A DNA stretch of 22,855 nucleotides from an uncultured Lachnospiraceae bacterium (GTDB lineage: Bacteria; Bacillota; Clostridia; Lachnospirales; Lachnospiraceae): positions 1 through 22,855 of the forward strand of contig CAJTTU010000054.1 of the NCBI GenBank assembly GCA_910579325.1. The letters run 5' to 3'. The first letter of the stretch is position 1. Each line of letters opens with the position of its first letter. Shown one piece after another: positions 1-7,644 of this stretch. A program made the translations under genes and the position numbers. Below the pieces are notes generated by a model. It was not told where the DNA came from, did not search any database, and was given only the letters and a program-made list of their open reading frames with translations.

Positions 1-79
1 AACCCTAAAAACTCTAACCCTGATTTTACAGGAGAACGCCATATATTTCACTACACGTTCTTATTTGACGCTTACGATA
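1..79 (+). promoter_or_regulatory. CRISPR leader (partial, cut by window edge)
   Basis: This AT-rich stretch lies directly before the first perfect repeat. The array decays at its other end, so this is the leader side, where new spacers enter and where array transcription should start. I see no convincing -35/-10 pair in the 79 bases available; the leader probably continues beyond the window. The cas genes are not in the window and, if present, would most likely lie to the left. The leader assignment is an inference from array polarity. Confidence 0.6.
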
Positions 80-656
80 GTTTTCCCCGCAGGTGCGGGG
101 GTGATCCTGTATACACGGGGGCACAAGGAGGTGCGGGTTTGTTTTCCCCGCAGGTGCGGGGGTGATCCTAATCAATGGTAATTTGTTTTAATTCGTCAAG
201 CGTTTTCCCCGCAGGTGCGGGGGTGATCCCGCGCAAGGATTATATGGGTTATGTATCAACATGTTTTCCCCGCAGGTGCGGGGGTGATCCTCAGTACATC
301 TCAGTAGGTGTAAATATCACTTAGTTTTCCCCGCAGGTGCGGGGGTGATCCTGAGGTAGCGAACGCACTTTGGAGCGCCTCAACGTTTTCCCCGCAGGTG
401 CGGGGGTGATCCTGAGGTAAGTATATGCTGTTCAAAATATGGATGGTTTTCCCCGCAGGTGCGGGGGTGATCCTATTACCTCCTATTCAAAATATTTCCA
501 GCCATTGTTTTCCCCGCAGGTGCGGGGGTGATCCTTGTACTCCGGCTGTACAATGATTGCTTTAGGAGTTTTCCCCGCAGGTGCGGGGGTGATCCCTCAA
601 GGGCGGGGCGAGAAGCACAATATATAAAGTTTTCCCTGTATGGGCAGAGTTTATCC
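80..656 (+). CRISPR. Type I-E CRISPR array: 10 repeats (last one degenerate), 9 spacers
   Basis: Nine identical 28-bp repeats start at 80, 141, 202, 263, 324, 385, 446, 507 and 568. Each begins GTTTTCCCCGC, has a CCCCGC-AGGT-GCGGGG hairpin core and ends GGTGATCC. A tenth, decayed copy lies at 629-656 (starts GTTTTCCCTG, ends TTATCC). All nine spacers are exactly 33 bp, giving a constant 61-bp period. Repeat length, hairpin, the GTTTTCCCCGC/GATCC ends and spacer length match type I-E (Cascade) arrays, where the repeat is processed by Cas6e. The degenerate copy marks the old end, so the array reads left to right. The nine internal repeats are perfect, which suggests a recently active array. No spacer could be matched to a target here. 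Confidence 0.97.
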
Positions 657-701
657 AATGTTTTCCATATCCATTCTTTTTATTGCTTTGTAATATAGTA
701 A

Positions 702-722
702 CAGCACTTTACAACTTTTTTA
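702..722 (+). repeat. IS left terminal inverted repeat
   Basis: The core AGCACTTTACA at 703-713 recurs inverted at 2156-2166 on the other side of the transposase gene. It is the presumed transposase binding and cleavage end. Confidence 0.7.
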
Positions 723-806
723 TTTTAAGCAACAAAAAACATACAATCTACTCCATTTGTTGTATAGTATAAGCGCGAACAAATCTTTACAAAAACAGGA
801 GATTGT

Positions 807-2138
807 ATGTCACGCTTATTTTACAACAGAAACCATACTTTTAGCAAGCTTTTTTGGTTCTTTGGACATTATTTTCAGGATAACTCAAGACCAACCGCGG
901 AAAATCTGTTCCTGCTGGCCATTTCCATGCTGGCCCTGGATTCCTTCCGTTCCATACGGTTTGCATGGCTGCATATTATTTCTAAGCTTACAGGTAAGTC
1001 CCTGAATTCCTTTTACTATACGCTGGGCTATGCCGCTTTTGACCACCTTAGATGGATGGCTGTGACCGCCAGGCTTGCGTTAGGCTGTGTACCGCCTTCT
1101 CTGAAAAATTCCGCCGTGTTCCTCTCCATTGATGATACTATGGTGGAAAAATATGGTGCGAAATTTCAGGCCCGCTCCAAGTTGTTTGACCACGCCGCAC
1201 ATAACGGCTCCAATTACCTGAATGGGCACTGCTTCGTTAGCATCATGCTGCATGTGCCGTTAGAGTCAGCGGACGGGATTACTTACCTTTCCGTTCCCCT
1301 AGGCTACCGCCTGTGGACGAAAGAGCTTTCCAAACCGGATCTCGCTGCGGACATGGTGCGTTCCGTTATGGCGGAACTTTCTTCCTGTGGGCAGGTCATC
1401 CTTTTGTGTGACAGCCGGTATCCCAAGAAGCCTGTCACAGGGCTTGTGACAGAATTTAAAAATCCGGAAATGATCTGCTGTGCAAGGTCAGACACGGTAC
1501 TTTATGACCTCCCCGGTGAAAGAACTGGCAGGCGCGGGCGTCCGCGCACCCGTGGGGAGAGGCTGAAACTTTCGGCTATCACTTTGGATAAACCGGAAGG
1601 CGCGCCTTATTACATGGGATGCCGCAAAGTCATTACAAACCTGTGGAAAGACCGTACCGTTTATGCCTGCGTGACAGCCGTTGACCCTGAAAAACCCGGT
1701 AGTCTCCGCCTGTTCCTATGCACGGCAGCACCAGAAGGAATAGCAGCCCATTCGGAGAAACAGGCAAATGAAAAAATCCGCAGTTACAGTGCCTGGGGTA
1801 TGCTGCCGCTGGGTCTGTTCTCGCTGCGATGGAACATAGAGACCAGTTATTATGAGACAAAAACATTCTGGTGTTTCCGTAATTACATGGTCCGCTCTGT
1901 GAAAGGGATTGAAAGGCTTTCCAACCTGATCTGTATCAGTTACGCGGCTGTGCGGCTGCTCCCATACTGCTGCAGGGAATTCCAGGATTACCAGGGACAA
2001 AGCCCACAGGAAACCCGTTACCAGCTGGGAGAAAAAATCCGCATGGACATAATAATCCACAGTTTGGGGCAGGCCATCGAAACTATTAAAAAAGACTTTC
2101 CACTAAAAATGGCTTTCCAGGAGCTTATACGCAAATGA
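807..2138 (+). CDS. DDE transposase, IS4 superfamily
   Basis: The 443-residue protein should catalyse cut-and-paste movement of its element. Catalytic residues are visible. The first aspartate is in SIDDT (D109/D110) and the second in LLCDSRYP (D202). The glutamate is in SLRWNIETSYYETK (R341, E345, K352), which fits the IS4 signature Y-(2)-R-(3)-E-(6)-K with F338 in place of Y. The GRRGRPRTRG stretch at 241-250 resembles an AT-hook DNA-binding core. The start ATG follows CAGGAGATTGT, a good ribosome binding site. Length is normal for IS4/IS701-type enzymes and there is no frameshift, so it is probably functional. The assignment to IS4 rather than IS701 or a related group is not settled from motifs alone. 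Confidence 0.88.
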   Translation: MSRLFYNRNHTFSKLFWFFGHYFQDNSRPTAENLFLLAISMLALDSFRSIRFAWLHIISKLTGKSLNSFYYTLGYAAFDHLRWMAVTARLALGCVPPSLKNSAVFLSIDDTMVEKYGAKFQARSKLFDHAAHNGSNYLNGHCFVSIMLHVPLESADGITYLSVPLGYRLWTKELSKPDLAADMVRSVMAELSSCGQVILLCDSRYPKKPVTGLVTEFKNPEMICCARSDTVLYDLPGERTGRRGRPRTRGERLKLSAITLDKPEGAPYYMGCRKVITNLWKDRTVYACVTAVDPEKPGSLRLFLCTAAPEGIAAHSEKQANEKIRSYSAWGMLPLGLFSLRWNIETSYYETKTFWCFRNYMVRSVKGIERLSNLICISYAAVRLLPYCCREFQDYQGQSPQETRYQLGEKIRMDIIIHSLGQAIETIKKDFPLKMAFQELIRK

Positions 2139-2146
2139 GGTTATCT

Positions 2147-2167
2147 ATAAGAAGCTGTAAAGTGCTA
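2147..2167 (-). repeat. IS right terminal inverted repeat
   Basis: Inverted partner of the left end, starting nine bases after the transposase stop codon. It contains TGTAAAGTGCT, the reverse complement of the left core. Confidence 0.7.
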
Positions 2168-2202
2168 TAAGATATAAGCTAACCTTGCTAAAATATTCTA
2201 AA

Positions 2203-2231
2203 TTGACGTAGGCTGTATAACCATATATAAT
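2203..2231 (+). promoter_or_regulatory. Sigma-70/SigA-type promoter for the methyltransferase gene
   Basis: TTGACG at 2203-2208 and a perfect TATAAT at 2226-2231 are separated by exactly 17 bases. It lies about 60 bp upstream of the ATG at 2294 and outside the insertion sequence, so it drives the downstream gene and probably the hydrolase after it. Confidence 0.8.
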
Positions 2232-2293
2232 GATGGTAATGAAAATATGAAAAGCATGAACAATAATATAAATATTAGTTAAAAGGATAAGAT

Positions 2294-3154
2294 ATGTGGC
2301 TTGCAAACCAATGGAACGACTATGAGATACTTGATACCTCCGGGGGAGAGAAGCTGGAGCGGTGGGGGGATTATATTCTGGTCCGCCCTGACCCGCAGGT
2401 GATCTGGAATACACCGAAAATCCATAAAGGCTGGCGGAAGAGGAACGCCCATTATCACCGGAGCGCGAAGGGCGGCGGCGAATGGGAATTTTTTGATCTG
2501 CCTAAGCAGTGGGAAATTCATTATAAAGCTTTGACTTTTCAGTTAAAACCCTTTAGCTTTAAGCATACCGGCTTATTCCCGGAGCAGGCGGCCAACTGGG
2601 ACTGGTTTTCGGAAAAGGTTGTCCGGGCGGGCCGTCAGGTGAAGGTGCTGAATTTATTTGCCTATACGGGCGGAGCGACATTGGCGGCGGCTCAGGCAGG
2701 GGCCAGTGTGACTCACGTGGACGCCTCTAAAGGGATGGTGACCTGGGCTCATGAGAATGCCCGGTCGTCGGGACTTGAGGATGCGCCGATCCGGTGGATT
2801 GTGGATGATTGTATGAAATTTGTGGAGCGGGAAATCCGTCGGGGCAATCATTATGACGGGATCATTATGGACCCGCCTTCCTATGGCCGGGGACCAAAAG
2901 GGGAAATCTGGAAGATTGAGGATGCGATTCACCCACTGGTCAAGCGCTGCAGTGAATTGCTTTCCGACCATCCGCTGTTTTTCCTGATCAATTCTTATAC
3001 CACCGGCCTGGCGCCGGCCGTGCTGGCCTATATGCTGTCTATTGAAGTAGGGAAAAAATATGGCGGAAAGGTTCGTGCGGAGGAACTGGGCCTGCCCGTG
3101 ACGGAGACCGGTCTGGTTCTTCCCTGCGGAGCCAGCGGACGGTGGGAAGCATGA
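2294..3154 (+). CDS. Class I SAM-dependent methyltransferase, RlmI/RlmK-like (Methyltrans_SAM family)
   Basis: This 286-residue protein most resembles the family of 23S rRNA methyltransferases that includes RlmI (m5C1962). The SAM-binding motif I is LNLFAYTGGATL at 119-130. The aspartate in THVDASKGM at 140-148 should contact the SAM ribose. The catalytic motif IV is MDPPSYGRG at 192-200. Unlike RlmI it has no evident N-terminal PUA domain; the first 110 residues form a short basic and aromatic region instead. The start has an AAAGGA ribosome binding site eight bases upstream. It has a consensus promoter and lies only 48 bp before the hydrolase gene, so the two are probably co-transcribed. 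RNA is the likely substrate, but the exact base cannot be read from the sequence. Confidence 0.82.
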   Translation: MWLANQWNDYEILDTSGGEKLERWGDYILVRPDPQVIWNTPKIHKGWRKRNAHYHRSAKGGGEWEFFDLPKQWEIHYKALTFQLKPFSFKHTGLFPEQAANWDWFSEKVVRAGRQVKVLNLFAYTGGATLAAAQAGASVTHVDASKGMVTWAHENARSSGLEDAPIRWIVDDCMKFVEREIRRGNHYDGIIMDPPSYGRGPKGEIWKIEDAIHPLVKRCSELLSDHPLFFLINSYTTGLAPAVLAYMLSIEVGKKYGGKVRAEELGLPVTETGLVLPCGASGRWEA

Positions 3155-3202
3155 GAAGCCGGCAGATTTGTGTGAGCTGTACGGAAGGACTTGGCAAAAC
3201 AG

Positions 3203-4714
3203 ATGAAAAGACACAAAAAACTGGTGATTACTGGAGGAATATTTGTATTAGTGTCTCAGGTGCTGCTGGCAGTTTTGACTGCTCCGCCGTCAGCGGAGAC
3301 TTTATTGCAGACGGAATCCGATGACCAGGCGGAAAAAACCATTTTTTCCGCATATGCGGAACTTCCGCCTGTAGAATACAAAGAGATTGCGGAGGAACAT
3401 CCTTTTTATGGAATGGCAGGCGTGCCAAAAAGCCAGGGCAGCGGGCTGATTTTTGAAGGGCTGACCTGGGAGCAGTCGGCGCAGATGATGGATGCGGCGC
3501 TGGAGGGAACGAAAAGCGAGACGGAGCCGGAATCAGAGGATGAGACGGAAACCGAGCCGCTTTCTTTATATGAGAACCGGGTGGTGATCACAGCGGCGGC
3601 ATATCTGAATATCAGAGCGGAGAACGATCCTGATTCTCAGGTGGTCGGAAAAATTTATCACGGAACTTCGGCAGATCTTCTGGAACAGGGGGAGCAGTTC
3701 AGCAAAATTGCCTCCGGTTCCATCACCGGCTGGGTTTCCAATGAGTATATCCTGACGGGAGCGGCGGCCGAAGAATATGCCCGGCAGCAGGGGTCTGTTA
3801 CCATAGCGACCGTTACGGCCAGCTGGCTGAATGTGAGGGAAAATCCGGATACGGAGTCTGATGTGGTGGCGACGGTGGAAGCGGGTCAGTGGTTCATTGT
3901 CACTGATCGGGGCGGCGGATGGGTCAAGATTGATTATACTTCTAATATAGAAGGATATCTGAATGAAGACTATATTGCTGTCAGCCAGAGCTTTGGACAG
4001 GCATTCTCCATCGCGGAGGAACAGGAACTGATGCTGCTGGCGGAGGAGAATGCGGCACTGCGGGAGGAGAGCCAGGCGACGGAGGAAAAGAAGACTGCGG
4101 AAGCTTTGGCGGCATCAGAGACCGCGAAAAAAGTGGAGACTTCAAAGGTGGCCGAGAGTACGAAACCGCCGGAAACCACAAAAGTGTCTGAGTCCGAAAA
4201 AGTTATGGGAGAGACAAAAGCTTCGGAGACTGCCGGGACGGCGGAAACGTCAAAAGCTCCCGAAACGACAAAGGCTGCGGAGACCACGAAACCGCCGGAA
4301 ACGACAAAGACTCCTGAAACAGAACCGCCTGCCGGTGTGGACCCCTCGGGATATGATGATCTGTATCTTCTGGCGGCAATCATCCAGCTGGAAGCCGGCC
4401 ATAATTATGACGGATGTCTGGCTGTGGCCAATGTGATTTTAAACCGTGTAAACAGCGGCTCCTACCCCAATTCCATCCACGGCGTGATCTATCAGTCCGG
4501 CCAGTTCCCGGGAACGGGCGCAGGCGGCACCATGGAGAAAATCCTGCTGGCAGGTCCCGGCTCTACGCCGAAAAGAGCGGCAGCGGACGCCATGGCAGGA
4601 AGCAATAATATAGGCGATTATACACAGTTTACCCCGGATTCCCATGCATCTTCCATAGGATACCCGTACTCGGATTACAAAGTAGTAGGGGGGAATTGTT
4701 TCTATAAAAAATAA
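3203..4714 (+). CDS. Membrane-anchored SleB/CwlJ-type cell-wall hydrolase with two SH3b domains
   Basis: The protein (about 503 residues) is built to cut peptidoglycan outside the membrane. Near residues 7-27 there is one hydrophobic segment (signal anchor), then an acidic stalk. Two bacterial SH3 domains follow at about 126-188 (YLNIRAENDPDSQVVG, GWVSNEYI) and 199-261 (WLNVRENPDTESDVVA, GYLNEDYI). A Thr/Pro/Glu/Lys linker with PETTK-type repeats occupies about 285-378. The C-terminal Hydrolase_2 domain has the conserved glutamate in IIQLEAGHNYDG and AVANVILNRVNSG, IHGVIYQSGQF downstream. This family includes spore-cortex lytic enzymes. I chose the ATG at 3203 over an in-frame TTG at 3191, because AAGGA ends one base before that TTG and would be too close. 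Spacing of 13 to the ATG is long but workable. It could be a vegetative instead of a sporulation enzyme. Confidence 0.82.
   Translation: MKRHKKLVITGGIFVLVSQVLLAVLTAPPSAETLLQTESDDQAEKTIFSAYAELPPVEYKEIAEEHPFYGMAGVPKSQGSGLIFEGLTWEQSAQMMDAALEGTKSETEPESEDETETEPLSLYENRVVITAAAYLNIRAENDPDSQVVGKIYHGTSADLLEQGEQFSKIASGSITGWVSNEYILTGAAAEEYARQQGSVTIATVTASWLNVRENPDTESDVVATVEAGQWFIVTDRGGGWVKIDYTSNIEGYLNEDYIAVSQSFGQAFSIAEEQELMLLAEENAALREESQATEEKKTAEALAASETAKKVETSKVAESTKPPETTKVSESEKVMGETKASETAGTAETSKAPETTKAAETTKPPETTKTPETEPPAGVDPSGYDDLYLLAAIIQLEAGHNYDGCLAVANVILNRVNSGSYPNSIHGVIYQSGQFPGTGAGGTMEKILLAGPGSTPKRAAADAMAGSNNIGDYTQFTPDSHASSIGYPYSDYKVVGGNCFYKK
4135..4325 (+). repeat. Degenerate PETTK/ETSK coding repeat in the hydrolase linker
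   Basis: Imperfect tandem units encoding ET(S/T)K(A/P/V)(P/A)E recur through this stretch and make an extended linker between the wall-binding and hydrolase domains. Such low-complexity repeats can vary in copy number by slippage. Confidence 0.7.
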
Positions 4715-4717
4715 TCA

Positions 4718-4767
4718 ACGGCTGAAAGCGGCGCTGAAATGCTGTTTTCAGCCGTCTGTTGTTTTCT
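4718..4767 (+). terminator. Rho-independent terminator after the hydrolase gene
   Basis: ACGGCTGAAA at 4718-4727 pairs perfectly with TTTCAGCCGT at 4746-4755, and a T-rich tract (TGTTGTTTTCTG) follows. It starts three bases after the stop codon. Confidence 0.82.
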
Positions 4768-5037
4768 GTGTGTTTTAGACGCTCCTTGGTGGCACTGCAC
4801 GTTTTTCGTTATGATTTCGATCAAAATCTTTGTGCATTGGCAACAGCGTTTTCATTCTGATTTTATAGTAGAATAGAACCATAGATCAAGGAGTTGGGGA
4901 AGGACTGTATGTAGTTTTCCCGGAGACGGTAATGAACTGTACGCTCAGAATATCTGTTTGCCTGCTTAAGCAACTGATTTTACGCAGGTTTTGTGATGAC
5001 TGCTGAGCGTGCATTGAACACAAGGAGGAGGAGTGAT
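4768..5037. other. Intergenic region upstream of the UroD-family gene
   Basis: This 270-bp gap must hold the promoter of the next gene. TATAGT at 4864-4869 and TAGAAT at 4869-4874 are possible -10 elements, but neither has a good -35 at 16-18 bases. I see no riboswitch or gene here. Confidence 0.4.
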
Positions 5038-6291
5038 ATGAGCAGAGAAGATTACCAGAAGCGTTTAAACCGTGTGAATGATGCCATCGCGTTAAAGGAG
5101 CCGGATACGATCCCGTTTATGCCGATTGTACAGTGCTTTCCCTATCTGCAGGCAGGGTATTCTATGGCAGATATTCTGTACGATACAGATCTCGGCAAAA
5201 CAAAAAAGAGTCTGTTCCAGTATCTGGACGCCTATAGGCCGGATGCCATGTTCGGCCACAGCTATGTAAATATCGGTCAGGGGCCGATTCTGGAAAAGGT
5301 ACAGCCCAAAACAATCCGCTGGGCCGGTATGCCGGGAAATGTGATTGACAAGGATTCTATCCATCAGTTTATAGAATTTCCGGTATTGGAAGAGGAAGAA
5401 TTTAACCAGTTTTTCACTGACCGGGCCGGATGGGTGCTGAACAAGGGACTGCCTAAGACAAATGGATTGTTTGAGCCTTTCGCCGGTTTTGCCGCCGGCA
5501 GCATGGGCGTGTTCAACAGCCATGGCATGGTGGCCGCTGCGGTCAGCACGCCGGAATTTAAACAGATGATGCAGACCCTCTGGGAAGTCAATGACATGAA
5601 CAATGAATTGAACGGCCGTCTGCATCAGCTGGACACAGAGATCGAGGAGTATGGCTATCCGGTGCTGGCTACCGGCTTTGCGGGGGTCCCCTATGACGGA
5701 TACAGCGATTTTCTGCGCGGTACGCTGGACGGACTGGCCGATTTGTATGAGCGTCCCGATGAGGTAAAGGCTTACTGCGAGGAACAGCTGGCGGCGACTT
5801 TGGAGCTGGTGAAAATGCAGGGAAAGATCATGCCCGGCAAACATGTGTTTATGGCGCTTCATAAGGGTATGGACGGTTTTATGAGCGACGAGCATTACCG
5901 GGAGTTTTACTGGGATCATCTGCGTACGATTATCAATTGTATTATTGACTCCGGGCTGGTGCCTTATATTTATACGGAAGGAAAGTACGACAGCCGTCTG
6001 GAGTGCCTGAAAGAGGTCCCCGCAGGCAAGGTAATCTATCACTTCGAGGAAGTGGATATGATACGGGCAAAGAAGATACTGGGCGATACGGCATGTATTT
6101 CCGGCGGCTTCCCCGTGTATCTGCTGGACTACGGCACAAAAGAGCAGGTGATCGATGAGGCGAAACGGCTGATCGACGGCTGCGCGGCCGGCGGCGGATT
6201 CATCTTCGAGACTTCCTGCGGCATGGATCTGGCGAAGCGGGAGAATGTGGAGGCGCTGATGGATACGGTTCGAAATTACGGGAAGAAGTAG
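5038..6291 (+). CDS. Uroporphyrinogen decarboxylase (URO-D) family protein, corrinoid methyltransferase-like
   Basis: The protein (417 residues) belongs to the URO-D superfamily, which contains both haem-pathway decarboxylases and cobalamin:coenzyme methyltransferases (MtaA/MtbA type). It has no haem-pathway neighbours, so a methyl-transfer role in one-carbon or demethylation metabolism is more likely than UroD itself. The C-terminal half shows the family order: VPYIYTEGKYDSR, VIYHFEEVDMIRAKK, ACISGGFPV and FETSCGMD. Classic MtaA-type enzymes bind zinc with H-x-C plus a later C. Here the H-x-C position reads YTEGK, while the later cysteine (TSCGMD) is kept. I chose ATG 5038 because AAGGAGGAGG stands just before it; the upstream in-frame ATG at 4993 has no such site. 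No corrinoid protein is encoded nearby. Substrate unknown. Confidence 0.75.
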   Translation: MSREDYQKRLNRVNDAIALKEPDTIPFMPIVQCFPYLQAGYSMADILYDTDLGKTKKSLFQYLDAYRPDAMFGHSYVNIGQGPILEKVQPKTIRWAGMPGNVIDKDSIHQFIEFPVLEEEEFNQFFTDRAGWVLNKGLPKTNGLFEPFAGFAAGSMGVFNSHGMVAAAVSTPEFKQMMQTLWEVNDMNNELNGRLHQLDTEIEEYGYPVLATGFAGVPYDGYSDFLRGTLDGLADLYERPDEVKAYCEEQLAATLELVKMQGKIMPGKHVFMALHKGMDGFMSDEHYREFYWDHLRTIINCIIDSGLVPYIYTEGKYDSRLECLKEVPAGKVIYHFEEVDMIRAKKILGDTACISGGFPVYLLDYGTKEQVIDEAKRLIDGCAAGGGFIFETSCGMDLAKRENVEALMDTVRNYGKK

Positions 6292-6640
6292 TATCATATA
6301 AAATATGCTGCCGGTATGTTTTCCCGGATACTTCGAAATGATTTGCCAACAGGATATTTGGAAAAATTTCTGGAAACATAAAGTGGTTTGATATTCCAGG
6401 GGCTCGTCAGAGAATGATGAGCTCCTATTTTTCGCATGAACTTCTGTATAGAAGCTACGGTTGTTTATAGTAATATGCAGGCATTCAGCTCTGTTTTTTA
6501 TAATAAATAAAAATTTTTTCTATCATGCAACAAAATGGGAAGAATGGTACACTATAAGATTGTAGAAACGAAAGCTGTGAAAATATGCGCTTCCGACATT
6601 TTGGTGGGAGCACATAAATGTAATCAGGAGGAATCATTTT
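6292..6640. other. Intergenic region: terminator, then promoter region of the lipoprotein gene
   Basis: The first 100 bases hold nothing I recognise. A terminator follows at 6398-6432, then a very AT-rich stretch (6497-6525). A weak candidate -10 TACACT is at 6548-6553 with a poor -35 at 6525-6530. No gene is visible. Confidence 0.4.
6398..6432 (+). terminator. Rho-independent terminator after the UroD-family gene
   Basis: AGGGGCTCGTCA at 6398-6409 pairs over its full 12 bases, with two G-U pairs, to TGATGAGCTCCT at 6415-6426. The loop is GAGAA and ATTTTT follows. It lies 106 bp after the stop codon. Confidence 0.85.
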
Positions 6641-7546
6641 ATGAAAAATCGTTTTGATCATCTGTTTTTCGCATTGATGCTTGTACTTATGCTGGTATTG
6701 GCAGGCTGTTCCGGTAAAAAGGATGAGGGAGGCACGACTGCCGCCGATACGGCGGGAACGTCGGAAGGAACATCCCAGGGAGCCTCAGAGGAGGAAAGCG
6801 GTTTGCCGCAGACGGACGCAGATGGAGAGGCACCTTTGCGGGCCATGTATCTGACGGACAAGATCGGAGAGTACCTGTTTATCGGCACGGAAAACGGCAC
6901 ATTGTTTGTAGCCCCTGTTCCGGAAGAGCTGTACGGTATGGACGGAAATCAGCTGACGGCGGATCAGCTGTCCGTGGGCACGGTGGTAGATATTTACGGA
7001 AATAATATGATGCTGGAATCCTACCCTGGTCAGTATCCCGGCGTATCAAAAATGGTAGTAGTCAAGGAAGGAACGGAGGCTGATACGGAGCCTTACCAGT
7101 ATCTGATCGATGAAATCTATACGGAGCCGGACCCTTCCCAGCCTCCTTTTATGGATCTGGAATATCAGAATGAACAGGCAAACGTGGTAGTGATTTTGAG
7201 CCAGGGCGGCTATTCCTGGTCTTACACCGATGAAAACGGTGAGACGCAGAACGTGGTAGCTGACAGCGCGCACATTCTGGCATGGGAACAGCTGGTAGAT
7301 GTGACGCTTAAGGAGCCTGCAGATATGAAGCTTTCTCCTTCGCAGCCTCTAAAAGACGTGGAGGTAACCCGCTGGCCGGCAGAGGCCAGAGGAACAGAGA
7401 ACGGCGACATGCCGGAAGGTGAAACCATGGAAGTGACTGAGGAAGACGGCAGCTTCCGGATCAAAGAGGTGGAGCCGGGTTATGTGTATCTGGTGAAAGG
7501 AATCTGGGAGAACGGAGAGGCAGAGTTCGGATTTTATACGAAATAA
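6641..7546 (+). CDS. Lipoprotein of unknown function
   Basis: I do not recognise this 301-residue protein. It has a clear lipoprotein signal peptide ending in the lipobox VLAGC (Cys23), then a Gly/Ser/Thr/Glu-rich tether to about residue 55. The rest is a soluble, mainly beta-looking domain. A segment near MYLTDKIGEYLFIGTENGTLF, followed by TVVDIYGNNMMLES, resembles a small OB-like beta domain. The C-terminus (EVEPGYVYLVKGIWENGEAEFGFY) looks like an Ig-like beta strand pair. It should sit on the outer face of the membrane. AGGAGG lies nine bases before the ATG. Terminators bracket it on both sides, so it is a single-gene unit. Confidence 0.8.
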   Translation: MKNRFDHLFFALMLVLMLVLAGCSGKKDEGGTTAADTAGTSEGTSQGASEEESGLPQTDADGEAPLRAMYLTDKIGEYLFIGTENGTLFVAPVPEELYGMDGNQLTADQLSVGTVVDIYGNNMMLESYPGQYPGVSKMVVVKEGTEADTEPYQYLIDEIYTEPDPSQPPFMDLEYQNEQANVVVILSQGGYSWSYTDENGETQNVVADSAHILAWEQLVDVTLKEPADMKLSPSQPLKDVEVTRWPAEARGTENGDMPEGETMEVTEEDGSFRIKEVEPGYVYLVKGIWENGEAEFGFYTK

Positions 7547-7558
7547 GGGAAAAGAAAG

Positions 7559-7583
7559 CCCGCGGCGGAAAGCCGCGGGTTTT
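7559..7583 (+). terminator. Rho-independent terminator after the lipoprotein gene
   Basis: Perfect 8-bp GC stem CCCGCGGC/GCCGCGGG with a GGAAA loop, followed by TTTT, 12 bases after the stop codon. Confidence 0.92.
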
Positions 7584-7605
7584 AACACTTCAATTCTATG
7601 ATATG

Positions 7606-7638
7606 AAAAATCGCCATATATCAACCGATATATGGCGA
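7606..7638 (-). terminator. Rho-independent terminator of tRNA-Gln
   Basis: On the minus strand a perfect 12-bp stem (TCGCCATATATC / GATATATGGCGA on 7611-7638, loop GGTT) is followed by TTTTTCATAT. It begins a few bases after the tRNA 3' end. Confidence 0.88.
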
Positions 7639-7644
7639 TGAGAG

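Larger units (their letters stand above)
702..2167 (+). mobile_element. Complete IS4-superfamily insertion sequence
   Basis: Imperfect terminal inverted repeats flank the transposase gene at 807-2138. The left end at about 702-722 (AGCACTTTACAACTTTTTTA) matches the reverse complement of the right end at about 2147-2167 (AGCACTTTACAGCTTCTTAT); the first 11 bases are identical and there are two substitutions in the next nine. Total length is about 1.47 kb. Outside the ends, TAA occurs at 699-701 and 2168-2170; this could be a 3-bp target duplication but is too short to be convincing. The element sits 45 bp after the last CRISPR repeat. The intact ORF and recognisable ends suggest a recent arrival. 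Exact tips are uncertain by one or two bases. Confidence 0.75.

Noticed and set aside
699..2170. TAA/TAA target-site duplication flanking the insertion sequence
   Set aside because: Three bases in an AT-rich setting can match by chance, and the IS tips are uncertain by a base; it is mentioned but not listed as a feature.
4050..4436. 128-residue Arg/Lys-rich frame in the hydrolase gene
   Set aside because: It is an out-of-frame reading of the Thr/Pro/Glu/Lys linker repeat and has no start signal.
5092..6297. 401-residue open frame on the minus strand opposite the UroD-family gene
   Set aside because: It is the mirror of a gene with clear family motifs and a strong ribosome binding site. The antisense product shows no domain and has no good start signal.
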